A DNA stretch of 64,000 nucleotides, from positions 2,392,581-2,456,580 of the forward strand of contig JABFGK010000001.1 of NCBI GenBank assembly GCA_013112555.1, given 5' to 3'. Made by a program: the position numbers and the translations under genes. Positions 1 to 8,589 of this stretch are shown one piece after another. The notes beneath the pieces were generated by a model, which worked only from the letters and a program-made list of their open reading frames with translations, was not told where the DNA came from and did not search any database. Within the stretch, counting starts at the first letter, position 1, and the number at the start of each line of letters is the position of its first letter. The DNA comes from Planctomycetota bacterium (lineage in GTDB: Bacteria > Planctomycetota > Phycisphaerae > Phycisphaerales > UBA5793).

Positions 1-207
1 GTTCGCTGGGCCGTGATCACGGTTGGCTGGTGCGATAGTGTGTACACGCAGTCCGAAGCTGTTCAGGCGCTGAGTGACACCGATCTGAATGTGTTGGCAG
101 ATATTCGGGAGGGGAAGCCTCTTTTGCCATCCGAACCGCTGTTCAGAGCCTCAGACTCCTACCGTAAGGCACTGTACCGGCGCGCTTTGATGCTCACCCA
201 GCCGTGA
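1..207 (+). CDS. C-terminal end of an unidentified protein (5' truncated by the window)
   Basis: The reading frame is open from base 1 and ends with TGA at 205-207, giving the last 68 residues of a protein that begins outside the window. An internal GTG at 13 could be read as a start, but nothing resembling a ribosome binding site is visible and the frame is open further left, so I treat this as a partial gene. The fragment has no recognisable domain, no membrane segment and no cysteine motif. About 165 bases of non-coding DNA separate it from the next gene. Product unknown. Confidence 0.45.
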   Translation, partial: VRWAVITVGWCDSVYTQSEAVQALSDTDLNVLADIREGKPLLPSEPLFRASDSYRKALYRRALMLTQP

Positions 208-371
208 AGCACAGGCATCTCACCACAGTGGGCGTAACTATCATTATTCATTCAGAAAATGATTTTAATCCCCTTGCAGTTCTGCCGAGCCTCTGCTAAC
301 CTAAATCCAAGGCATGATCAGGCGGGCATAAGTGATCAACGGTTAACCCTTATTGATGTGGAGGGTGGCTT

Positions 372-2651
372 GTGAACGCGCTGAATCTGCGAGACAAGAA
401 GCATCGCACACGATTGTTTCACCCCGTTGTCGTCCTAACCATTGCGCACGTCATCGCGGCTGTGTCAGCCCCCGGTTTGGCTGCTGTTATCCACGTGCCG
501 GCTGATTTTCCCACCATCCAGGAGGCATTGACTGCTGCAGTCGCCGGCGATGAGATCATCGTCGCCCCGGGTACGTATAACGAGGCAATCGATCTGTTGG
601 GCAAGGAGGTATATCTCCATTCATCCGATGGGTATGAGGTGACCCTCATTGATGCGGACGGCCTGAACACGAGTGCAGTGACTTGCATCGAGGGCGCTGA
701 GGGAAACAGGACCATTGCAGGGTTTACGATAGCACAAGGGCGAGGCGTGCCGCTGCTGGGCGAGACGCATGGCGGAGGGCTGTTTGCTCAGAATACAACA
801 CTGACACTCGTGGACTGCATGTTTTCGGACAACAGAGTGGAGGCATACGGTGGGGCGGTGTACTCGGAGCGATCAACACTCGAAGTGGAACGCTGCCTCT
901 TTACGAACAATGATACCACAGTGCCTACCCAGGGGTGGGTTGATCATTCCGGCGGTGCCATCGCCACGTTTGGTGGCTCTCTATCGATCTCACAATGTAC
1001 GTTTTTATCAAACTCAGCCCATCAGACCCACGGTGCCAGCCTCTCTTTTGCGACCGGCGGGGCCGTCGACTGCCGAGATACACTCCTAACAGTCGTTGAC
1101 TGCATGTTTGTATACAACACCTGCGACACCTTTGGAGGTGCAATTGCGACACGTGGGGATGTGCCGGTCCTCATCGAATACTGCACTTTTATTGGGAATG
1201 AAGCGCAGGGCTACGACACGACATATAGCCAGTCAGGGAGCGGTGGTGCAATCGGCAACAGCTCCCCGCTAACAGTTCAATACTGCCAATTCGAAGTAAA
1301 CGAGGCGTCTCGCTCCGGCTACTCAGGCGGTCCCACCGGCGGTGCAATCAGGGACTACGAGGATGTCATACCGGCCTTCATTTCTGATTGCACCTTTATT
1401 GCCAATCGCTGCATCGGTGAAGGCGGCGCCCTTGCTATGTCAGAGTGCTCAACGCAGGTTCAGCGCTGCGTTTTTGAATCAAACTCGGCTTCACGCGGAG
1501 GAGCCTTCTACATCGAGAATGCAGATCCTATCATTCAGGACTGCACGATGTCGGCAAACATCGCCACATCAGGAGGGGGAGCCGTGATGGCACAGGGAGC
1601 CAGGCCCAGACTCCTGCGATGCGACCTGTCAGACAATTTTGGTGAGTCACGGGGAGGCGCGATCGAATGCCAGCAGTCGACAATCATGACGGTCGAGGAG
1701 TGCACTTTTACCAGCAATATCTGTGGGCGATCAGGTGGTGCCCTGTATGTGCACTTTGCCACGCTGCGTGCCTATCGGTGTGTGTTTACGACGAATGTCG
1801 GTGAGGATGGCGGCGCGATCTGGGCACGTTCCAGCGCCGAGATTCATGCGATCAACTGTATCCTGGATGGCAATACTGCCGGTCAGAATGGGGCTGCGGT
1901 CTTCACGACCAGCGGTGCCACAGTCTCACTCTATAACTGCCTGACACACGACAACGTGGCAGGTGGAGACGGCAATACTGCCAGCGGGGACAGCACGCTT
2001 CTCGTCACGAACTCAATTCTCTGGGATGATCCGGTACAAGTGAATGTCGGCGAGAGTGATGTAAGATACTCCAATGTACACGGCTCTCTCGAGGGAGAGG
2101 GAAACATCGAGGCGAATCCCCTCTTTCTAGACACAAACGAGCGATACTACCGGTTGACCAATGGCTCGCCATGTATTGATGCCGGCAGCAATGACCTCGT
2201 TCCAGTGATCACCCAGACGGATGCAGACGGCCTTTCGCGATTTGTCGACGATTCCGGAAAGCCTGACCTGGGGTCTGGCCCCGGCCCGGTGGTTGACATC
2301 GGCCCATTCGAGTACCAGGAAACAAGTCTCGCCGCTCTGACCGTATTGCCGACTCCAGTGCGTGCCTTGTTCCCACTGGAGTGTCTTGTGACCCGCGCGC
2401 AGCCTCGTGCGAGAACGTGGCTGCTGTACTCGACATCCGGTTCTGGGAGCACATACATTGAACCGCTCGATGTGACCGTCGATATGCGGTCTCCCCAGTA
2501 TGTCGCCGGCCCCTTGATATCGAACGCGACCGGTAATATGTGCTTTCGCCTGCAGATGCCCGGCGTAGTACGCAATCAGGAACTACTACTCCAGGCAGTG
2601 CAGCAGGGAACGGTCACAAACTATGTTGAGACGCGCCTTGTTCAGCCGTAG
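372..2651 (+). CDS. Secreted right-handed beta-helix (pectin-lyase-fold) repeat protein, first of a tandem pair
   Basis: A 759-residue exported protein. GTG at 372 is preceded by GGAGGG at about 360-365, which supports this start. The N terminus carries a hydrophobic segment (about residues 17-38) typical of a signal peptide, followed by the motif IHVPADFPTIQEAL and then VAPGTYNEAI, the classic first turn of DUF1565/NosD-like parallel beta-helices. Residues of about 100-540 are short repeats with G-G-A-I/V, a cysteine every turn (DCMF, RCLF, YCTF) and S-N-N/N-N-T turns. After the helix comes a segment found at the end of such proteins (SPCIDAGS, DIGPFEYQ), and a C-terminal beta-rich domain of about 100 residues. 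Family knowledge: such proteins are cell-surface or extracellular; carbohydrate binding or cleavage is possible but no catalytic residues can be assigned. The next gene is a close paralogue. Confidence 0.85.
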   Translation: MNALNLRDKKHRTRLFHPVVVLTIAHVIAAVSAPGLAAVIHVPADFPTIQEALTAAVAGDEIIVAPGTYNEAIDLLGKEVYLHSSDGYEVTLIDADGLNTSAVTCIEGAEGNRTIAGFTIAQGRGVPLLGETHGGGLFAQNTTLTLVDCMFSDNRVEAYGGAVYSERSTLEVERCLFTNNDTTVPTQGWVDHSGGAIATFGGSLSISQCTFLSNSAHQTHGASLSFATGGAVDCRDTLLTVVDCMFVYNTCDTFGGAIATRGDVPVLIEYCTFIGNEAQGYDTTYSQSGSGGAIGNSSPLTVQYCQFEVNEASRSGYSGGPTGGAIRDYEDVIPAFISDCTFIANRCIGEGGALAMSECSTQVQRCVFESNSASRGGAFYIENADPIIQDCTMSANIATSGGGAVMAQGARPRLLRCDLSDNFGESRGGAIECQQSTIMTVEECTFTSNICGRSGGALYVHFATLRAYRCVFTTNVGEDGGAIWARSSAEIHAINCILDGNTAGQNGAAVFTTSGATVSLYNCLTHDNVAGGDGNTASGDSTLLVTNSILWDDPVQVNVGESDVRYSNVHGSLEGEGNIEANPLFLDTNERYYRLTNGSPCIDAGSNDLVPVITQTDADGLSRFVDDSGKPDLGSGPGPVVDIGPFEYQETSLAALTVLPTPVRALFPLECLVTRAQPRARTWLLYSTSGSGSTYIEPLDVTVDMRSPQYVAGPLISNATGNMCFRLQMPGVVRNQELLLQAVQQGTVTNYVETRLVQP

Positions 2652-2700
2652 GACAACCCACCATTTCTCGTGCAACGTCATGTGCCTTCGGAGACCCCGC

Positions 2701-4569
2701 ATGCACTTCCATCAACTCGCAATCCGTATGGTGCTGTTGGCCGGGATGATTCCCATTACTGCCTCAGCGCACGCTTCCGTCATCCACGTGCCGGACGACT
2801 ATCCGAGCATCCAGGAAGGGCTCGATGCAGCGATCGACGGCGACGAGGTTCTCGTGGCCCCTGGTACATACTATGAGGCCATTGACTTGCGAGGGAAGCA
2901 GATATACCTGCACAGTGAAGTCGGGCCGCGAAGCACGATCATTGATGCGACATGGCGCGACACGAGCGTGATCACATGCGATAACGGCGAAGGGCCGGAT
3001 ACCGTGATCGAGGGATTCACGCTGACACAGGGGACGGGCACGTGGATCTACGGGATTGTCTACGGCGGGGCGCTGTATGTCTCGAATGCAAGTCCAACCG
3101 TGACAGACTGCGTGTTCGAGAACAACACTGCTTTCGGGGTCGCCGGCTATGGAGGAGCCATATGCCTCGACCAGTCATCGTCACTTCTTCAGGACTGTGT
3201 CATTCGCGATAATGCTTCAGGCGCAAGCTGGGGTGACGGTGGAGCCATCGTCATCATGAATGGCAGCCCCACCATCGATCGGTGCCGATTCATCAGAAAC
3301 GAAGCCCCTACGTCCGGCGGAGCAGTCTCAGTGTGGGGGCCAAGCAGTACTGTGATTTCTGATTGCTCGTTTGAACTGAACCACTCAGAGCATTCAGGTG
3401 GCGCGATTTCGGGTGAGAGCGCCATCCTGATCCAAGGCTGCAGATTCACTGAAAACACCGCGAACTCCGGAGGAGGTGCGATCGACGCTGATGCAGCCAC
3501 GATCCAGGATTCCGTCTTCGAAGGAAACAGCTCGAACTCTCACGGAGGGGCCGTAAACCTCCGAGCCGGCTCAGAGGTCCTCAACTGCTCCTTCTCCAAC
3601 AACTCATCCAAGTCGGAGGGGGGAGCCGTGTTCGCGATCAGCAGCAGCGGAGGAGAAGTGCGGGTACGAGGAGCCATCTGTAATGGCAACACGGCCCGTC
3701 ACGGTGGTGCCGTAGGCAGCAGAGGTGTGACCGTCATTCTCGAGAACTGCGTTTTGGCGGGTAATCATGCACAAGGTGACTACAACGAGTGGAGCGGCGG
3801 CGCGGTCGAGTGTTGGGAAGGCTCGCTCCAGGCAGCAAACACAACGATGGTTGGGAACACGCATGACCAAGGTACTTCCGGCGGCATCGATCTGCACGAT
3901 GTCGAGGCAGCATCATTCACGAACTGCGTGCTCTACGGCAATAGCGGCAATCAGATTGCGAGTGACTTCATTGACAGGGTTGTTGTCACGCACTCACTCA
4001 TCCAGACAGGCTGGCCTGGCGAGGGCAACATCTCCGACGACCCTTTCCTTGTCGACTCACTCGGCCACATCGGGCCGAGTTCACCGTGCATCGATGCCGG
4101 CAATAACGAAACGGTGCCGCCTGATCTGGAGTCCGACCTAGACGGGCACCCGCGGTTCCATGACGATCCGGGAACGCTCGATACCGGCCGAGGTACGGCA
4201 CCCATCGTCGATATGGGCGCCTACGAATACCAGGATGACTCAAGCAGCCTTTTCACACTCGCTGTCAAACCGGACCCGCTCATTGCAGGACAGCAGGCGT
4301 TCATCAGGGTGGCTGACGCCGATCCGCTAACTCGAACGTACATCGTTGCAGGCACCGGAGGAAGCGGGTACTACCCGGTGCCGAAGCTCCACATCACACT
4401 TGATCTCGATGCTCCACTGGTACTGTCCAAGATTGTCACGACTGCGGAGAATGGGGTAGCCAATACTCGCGTCAAGGTGCCCGGGCGAACAAACGGCACT
4501 GAACTCTGGATCCAGGCCCTGCAGCAGGGACGCAAGTCGAATGTGGTGTGGACCCGTGTCGCCGAATAG
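2701..4569 (+). CDS. Secreted right-handed beta-helix repeat protein, second of a tandem pair
   Basis: A 622-residue paralogue of the preceding gene. The open frame reaches back to 2623, inside the upstream gene, but ATG 2701 has GGAG seven bases upstream (2690-2693) and places a signal peptide (hydrophobic core LAIRMVLLAGMIPITASAHA) at the very N terminus, so 2701 is the better start. The mature protein begins IHVPDDYPSIQEGL, matching its neighbour, with VAPGTYYEAIDLRGKQIYL, then repeats with paired Gly-Gly and one cysteine per turn, SPCIDAGNN and DMGAYEYQ, and a C-terminal beta domain ending in LQQGRKSNVVWTRV, comparable with LQQGTVTNYVETRL in the first copy. The two genes are 49 bases apart and probably co-transcribed. 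Probably a duplicated surface or exported protein; substrate unknown. Confidence 0.83.
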   Translation: MHFHQLAIRMVLLAGMIPITASAHASVIHVPDDYPSIQEGLDAAIDGDEVLVAPGTYYEAIDLRGKQIYLHSEVGPRSTIIDATWRDTSVITCDNGEGPDTVIEGFTLTQGTGTWIYGIVYGGALYVSNASPTVTDCVFENNTAFGVAGYGGAICLDQSSSLLQDCVIRDNASGASWGDGGAIVIMNGSPTIDRCRFIRNEAPTSGGAVSVWGPSSTVISDCSFELNHSEHSGGAISGESAILIQGCRFTENTANSGGGAIDADAATIQDSVFEGNSSNSHGGAVNLRAGSEVLNCSFSNNSSKSEGGAVFAISSSGGEVRVRGAICNGNTARHGGAVGSRGVTVILENCVLAGNHAQGDYNEWSGGAVECWEGSLQAANTTMVGNTHDQGTSGGIDLHDVEAASFTNCVLYGNSGNQIASDFIDRVVVTHSLIQTGWPGEGNISDDPFLVDSLGHIGPSSPCIDAGNNETVPPDLESDLDGHPRFHDDPGTLDTGRGTAPIVDMGAYEYQDDSSSLFTLAVKPDPLIAGQQAFIRVADADPLTRTYIVAGTGGSGYYPVPKLHITLDLDAPLVLSKIVTTAENGVANTRVKVPGRTNGTELWIQALQQGRKSNVVWTRVAE

Positions 4570-4769
4570 ATGATGCAAGCCGCCTACCCTACCAACTCCC
4601 GCTGCGAGGCGGACCCGCATCTGAATAATACTATCCATTTTTTCTTCCTGAGAAGCGTTTCTCATCGCATTCAGAGCACACAAACGGTATCTGTAGACTG
4701 AGTATCGCAGCGAGCGGCTGTCCTTCAGACCCGCTTGATGAATGCAGCAAGCAAACAGGAGAGGTGAAC

Positions 4770-5189
4770 ATGAAACAGATATCGTTTGTCCTATCAGTGC
4801 TGATTGCCTTACTGGCTTTCTCCGCAATCGCTCCGACGGCCCAGGCCGGCGAGTTCTCTTACTGGGATGCCTCGGCCGAGCAGGGCGAAGTCATCATGAA
4901 GAGCACCTACAGCGAGGAGACCATTGACGCCAACGGCTGGTTCAACCAGCGATTCGAGGTCAAGGTGTGGGGCGCGCGGGCCAACACGAAACTCGAAGTG
5001 GCAATCAACGGTCACGTGATCGGCGTGCTCATCACGGATGAGACCGGATTCGGCAAGTTCGAGAAAGAGAAGTTCAATGTTCCGCCGAACAATCAGGGGC
5101 GCCCGGACGGCCCACGTATTGACACGGGGGACATCGTCAGCCTGGCACGCGGGCATCGCTCAATCGAAGCGGAATTCATGCCGCGCTGA
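4770..5189 (+). CDS. Small secreted protein of unknown function
   Basis: A 139-residue exported protein. ATG 4770 is preceded by AGGAG at about 4756-4760; a GTG two codons earlier is in frame but sits too close to that site. The N terminus is a textbook signal peptide (MKQISFVLSVLIALLAFSAI then APTAQAG, cleavage after AQA). The mature part of about 115 residues has alternating hydrophobic residues suggesting a beta-sandwich (LEVAINGHVIGVL, GFGKFEKEKF) and no cysteine, so no haem or iron-sulfur centre. About 200 bases of non-coding DNA precede it, so it may have its own promoter, although I cannot identify one. It converges with the next gene across a hairpin at 5231-5267. Function not recognised. 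Confidence 0.7.
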   Translation: MKQISFVLSVLIALLAFSAIAPTAQAGEFSYWDASAEQGEVIMKSTYSEETIDANGWFNQRFEVKVWGARANTKLEVAINGHVIGVLITDETGFGKFEKEKFNVPPNNQGRPDGPRIDTGDIVSLARGHRSIEAEFMPR

Positions 5190-5230
5190 GCCGAAATCTG
5201 CCAGATCATCGATGACGTTTATAAAGCAGC

Positions 5231-5267
5231 AGCCGTGCCGGCTCCTTGGCGGGGAGTCAGCACGGCT
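5231..5267. terminator. Strong hairpin between convergent genes, likely bidirectional terminator
   Basis: AGCCGTGC (5231-5238) pairs with GCACGGCT (5260-5267), and inside it GGCTCC pairs with GGAGTC (one G-U), making a long stem with a loop of about seven bases. Downstream on + is GTTTGCTTGC and downstream on - is GCTTTATAAAC, both T-rich but without a perfect T run. It lies exactly between two genes that point at each other. Confidence 0.6.
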
Positions 5268-5303
5268 GTTTGCTTGCTGCAATCGGCATTCGGCCATGAC
5301 TCG

Positions 5304-5765
5304 CTAGAACATATCCCGGCCGTGCTCCTTCTCAAAGTTGTCAGCAATCCCACCGACGCAAAAGAGGTGATGCTTAAACTCATCGACTTCCATGGTATCG
5401 ACGATCTGGTCTGAGCAGACGACCAGCAGATCGCCGTCCGGCAGTGTCTGGATTGCAAACCGCGCAAAGAGCAACTGTGCATTGCGCTGGAGCAGATCGA
5501 TCGCCTGGTTCTTACCCATGCCCTTGAGGAATCCCTTTTCGAGCGTCATGCACGGCGACATGAAGCAGACGACATCCTGGCCGTCCGGCGTCGTGCCACA
5601 GTGACGAATGTACACGTTCTGTGTGCGGCCGCCGCCCATATCGAAGTGGCACACGAGCATATCGCAACTCGGGTGCTGCACGAGCGTGATGCCGGCCATC
5701 TCGCCGATTTCCTGGACGCGCTGAAGCGTGGTCTGACTCTGCTGCTGATTCGTGTTCGTACTCAT
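5304..5765 (-). CDS. YbjN / type III secretion chaperone-like small protein
   Basis: A 153-residue cytoplasmic protein with no signal peptide or membrane segment. ATG at 5765 has GGAGG seven bases upstream on the minus strand, a strong site. The N terminus is glutamine-rich (STNTNQQQSQTTLQRVQ). The remainder alternates beta strands and helices, and the C-terminal half (FARFAIQTLPDGDLLVV, QIVDTMEVDEFKHHL, then ADNFEKE) matches the general pattern of the YbjN/CesT-like fold. Family knowledge: members act as chaperones or small adaptors and often lack catalytic residues. No type III secretion genes are in this window, so secretion function is not implied. Assignment to the fold is by eye only. 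Confidence 0.6.
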   Translation of the reverse strand: MSTNTNQQQSQTTLQRVQEIGEMAGITLVQHPSCDMLVCHFDMGGGRTQNVYIRHCGTTPDGQDVVCFMSPCMTLEKGFLKGMGKNQAIDLLQRNAQLLFARFAIQTLPDGDLLVVCSDQIVDTMEVDEFKHHLFCVGGIADNFEKEHGRDMF

Positions 5766-5859
5766 GAAAGGGCCTCCATTGGGTGGAACTGTTATATTTC
5801 ACGCTCGGACTGACCGGAGGACCCCCTCCGCAATCCACTCTCACATTACATTGACTTCA

Positions 5860-7089
5860 CTATGCTGCCTGTTGTGACACGAGCGATTCGACAAAGCATG
5901 GGCTGATCCCACACACTGTGGCCAGGTCGGACAGTGCGGCTCGCTCCTGATCACACACTGTGCCATCCGCACCAGCAATCGAGCCGATGGCCGTAAAGAT
6001 GCGGCGCAAATCAAGCGCGGTGAGGGGCGACTTGCGCGATGACAGTGCCTGGACAAACCGCTCCCGACATGCCTGTGGTCCTGGGAAGCCGCCGGCCATC
6101 TCGCGTTTGACAGCCTCACCTCCGAGCAGTGATTGCAATCGCTCAACCTCGACACCCTCAGCGTCACCGCTGATCAGTGCCAGGTACAGGCCGCCCCACA
6201 GAATGAACGGTTGCAGGAGCGGGTCGGAGCCCTCGCCGCTTCGGCGTGCCAGTGGGTCCATCATGGCCAGCAGCGTCTCGATCTCGTGATCAGCCTCCTG
6301 GGCAGTGCGCCCCCCCACTGCATCCGGGATGTGCGTGACTGCTTCATCGCACTCCCAGAAGTACATCAGTGCCTTAACGCGCAACGGGGGGAAGGGATGA
6401 CTGATATTCCAATGTGATCCGCGGCCGTCACTGATGTGATGCTGCGCCAGGTGGTCCCATTGTGCCGCAAACTCAGCCGTGTCAACCGTGAGGTTCTCGA
6501 GAGACAGGCCGCTCAGCGTTTTGAACAGGGTCGTCACTGCAGTATCCAATGATCCGCAGCATACAAGCCCGGAGCGATCGGCCGATATCTCTGCCTTCCG
6601 CTGCCACGCGCGCAATTGCATCGCCTGGCGTGCATCGACCGAGTATTGCCCGGACAGCAGTGCATTCACCGGCACATCAAGATGGCCGTATGAGATATGA
6701 CCGATCTCATGTCCGATAATGAACTCAAGTTCCTCTGCGCGCAGTTTCTCGATTGCAGCCGAACTCAGGGCCACGATGAACCGCTCCTCACATTCGGTGA
6801 TGCCAGCATTGATATCCGGGCCTGCATATACATAGGTCTCCAGCGGCTTTGATATCCGGCAGCGCTCTGCGATCTGGCGAATAGCACGCGACAGATCTGG
6901 CAACATGGAGGGCTCAACCCGAACCGCATGGGCCAGCAACTGGGCGCGATAGGCCTCAACGGCCCCCTCGCTCATCGCGGCTTGCAACAGCGAGGCCATT
7001 CCTTCATCACGCTCCATCCGTTGCAGATCGGACACATCACCGCGAAAGCGAAGCGCGTTCAGTATTGCAAATGTTTGATCCGCAGCCAC
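5860..7089 (-). CDS. M48-family zinc metallopeptidase with C-terminal TerB-like domain
   Basis: A protein of about 409 residues. The frame extends to GTG 7137, but GTG 7089 has AGAGG seven bases upstream on the minus strand and is preferred. The catalytic motif HEIGHISYGH (HExxH) follows the pattern of M48 peptidases, preceded by DINAGITECEERFIVALSS, the substrate-cleft strand region typical of that family. A second helix region carries AEISADRSGLV, consistent with the downstream glutamate zinc ligand (ExxxDR). The last 60 residues (FTAIGSIAGADGTVCDQERA) resemble a TerB-like helical domain, including the A-D-G-x-V-x-x-x-E-R signature. There is no clear membrane segment, so this would be a soluble peptidase. 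Neighbours give no substrate clue. The peptidase assignment is firm; the TerB-like tail is an inference. Confidence 0.82.
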   Translation of the reverse strand: MAADQTFAILNALRFRGDVSDLQRMERDEGMASLLQAAMSEGAVEAYRAQLLAHAVRVEPSMLPDLSRAIRQIAERCRISKPLETYVYAGPDINAGITECEERFIVALSSAAIEKLRAEELEFIIGHEIGHISYGHLDVPVNALLSGQYSVDARQAMQLRAWQRKAEISADRSGLVCCGSLDTAVTTLFKTLSGLSLENLTVDTAEFAAQWDHLAQHHISDGRGSHWNISHPFPPLRVKALMYFWECDEAVTHIPDAVGGRTAQEADHEIETLLAMMDPLARRSGEGSDPLLQPFILWGGLYLALISGDAEGVEVERLQSLLGGEAVKREMAGGFPGPQACRERFVQALSSRKSPLTALDLRRIFTAIGSIAGADGTVCDQERAALSDLATVCGISPCFVESLVSQQAA

Positions 7090-7348
7090 GGGTGTACCTC
7101 TTTGTAACTCGGTGAGCATGAGTGACAGGTGCAGCACAGTGCGTGGGCACCCGAATGGGTCGAATCATCGTCCGGAATCGCGATCTCGTTCACAGATCCG
7201 GCACGCTGTGGCGGACTTGCCCTCTCGACGTCCGCATGATTAGCGCAATGTGACAGGGCATCATGTGAGTCGTGATCAGATTCGGGGCATACGACGGGTC
7301 TGGTGAGCCGATAACCATGACCTGCCCGGGTGATTGCCATACAGTGCC

Positions 7349-8239
7349 ATGATGGCACAAGAACCGCACCTGTTTGTACTCGGTATCGCCCAGGACGGGG
7401 GCTATCCCCAGACCTCATGCCGAGGCGCCTGCTGCGCTGACGCCTGGCACGACCCGACCCTGAGACGCCATGCCTGCTGCATGGGGATACTTGATCCTGT
7501 GACCGGTGCTCGCTGGCTGATTGATGTGACGCCAGATATCAAGGTTCAGTGGCACATGCTCAACCGGCTCGCCGAGGCGCACACGACCGCTGATACCCTT
7601 GCCCCCGCCTCCCCGACCGGCATCTTTCTGACCCACGCACACATCGGTCATTACACCGGGCTGATGCATTTCGGGCGGGAAGCAGCCAGTACCGTCGATC
7701 TGCCGGTGTACGCCATGCCGCGTATGCGGGCATTTCTGGAACGCAACGCCCCATGGTGTCACCTGATCGCCGAGCGCCATGTGATGCTCCTCGATCTTCA
7801 CGATGGCGAGCGGGTCGTGCTGCGTCCGGACCTGACCGTCACCCCGATCCTCGTCCCTCACCGTGAGGAGTTTTCAGAAACAGTTGGATTCACGATTCGA
7901 GGCCCGGAGAGAGCGGCCCTGTACATCCCGGATATCGATGCCTGGGAGTTATGGTCACACGCACTCACTGACGTGATACGGACGGTCGATATCGCGTTTC
8001 TTGATGGGACGTTTTACGATGGGAAAGAACTGCCGGGACGCGATCTGACCACAATTCCGCACCCGTGCGTCTCCGACACCATGGAGCAACTCGCATCACT
8101 CCCAGCCGAGCAGCGTCAGAAAGTACACTTCATTCACCTGAACCACACGAATCCACTTCTTTGGTCAAACGAGACGCAACGGGCTCTTCGAGCCCGGGGA
8201 TTCGAGATCGGGCAGGAGGGGGCAGGCTTTCGGCTCTAG
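7349..8239 (+). CDS. PqqB-like metallo-beta-lactamase-fold hydrolase
   Basis: A 296-residue protein (starts possible at TTG 7334, ATG 7349 or ATG 7352; none has a clear ribosome site, so 7349 is a guess). The N terminus LFVLGIAQDGGYPQTSC followed by a Cys-x-x-x-Cys-Cys region resembles PqqB. The zinc site THAHIGHYTGL replaces the usual H-x-H-x-D-H with H-x-H-x-G-H, as in the PqqB group. Later signature positions are present: ILVPHREEFSETVGF, LYIPDIDAWELW, FLDGTFYDG, and HFIHLNHTNPL near the C terminus. Other pqq genes (pqqA, C, D, E) are not in the window, so pyrroloquinoline quinone synthesis should not be assumed; stand-alone PqqB-like hydrolases are common. It is divergent from the M48 gene. 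Confidence 0.75.
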   Translation: MMAQEPHLFVLGIAQDGGYPQTSCRGACCADAWHDPTLRRHACCMGILDPVTGARWLIDVTPDIKVQWHMLNRLAEAHTTADTLAPASPTGIFLTHAHIGHYTGLMHFGREAASTVDLPVYAMPRMRAFLERNAPWCHLIAERHVMLLDLHDGERVVLRPDLTVTPILVPHREEFSETVGFTIRGPERAALYIPDIDAWELWSHALTDVIRTVDIAFLDGTFYDGKELPGRDLTTIPHPCVSDTMEQLASLPAEQRQKVHFIHLNHTNPLLWSNETQRALRARGFEIGQEGAGFRL

Positions 8240-8589
8240 CAATGGAACGCCCGACCCCGCAATACGACCGACTCCGGGCATTGACACCTCGGCGAATGGT
8301 ACGAAGCACCTCGAAAACCGGTTCTCATCACGAGTTTGTGCCCAGAGTATTCACTTCTAACATACTCCGATCGGCGTGCACGTGAGTGAAAATGCACTCT
8401 CCTGCGAAACATACCATGCCGAAGCACCGTTTTCGGATATTCAGCCTATAGTTCCAGTATAAGACAGACATTGCATCACCCGCCGTCAGAGTATAAGTGT
8501 ACCGAATCACCTGTTCTCGGTTTGACGTGCGTGCGAGATGCCTGACATCCACCACCGTGGCAACACATCCTCTGACTTGGAGTTGTGCG
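8240..8589 (+). promoter_or_regulatory. 350-base leader region upstream of the giant TPR operon
   Basis: No gene is visible here. The only promoter-like match I can point to is TTGCAT (8471-8476) and TATAAG (8492-8497), with a 15-base spacer that is shorter than optimal; it would give a leader of about 85 bases to the ATG at 8590. No riboswitch-like structure or operator palindrome stands out. Confidence 0.25.

Noticed and set aside
240..266. ATCATT/AATGAT stem followed by TTTT as a terminator of the first partial gene
   Set aside because: The stem is only six A/T-rich pairs with a long loop, too weak to claim.
4570..4763. CCGCCT/AGGCGG inverted repeat after the second beta-helix gene
   Set aside because: Six-base arms with a loop of over 20 bases and no T run; not a convincing terminator.
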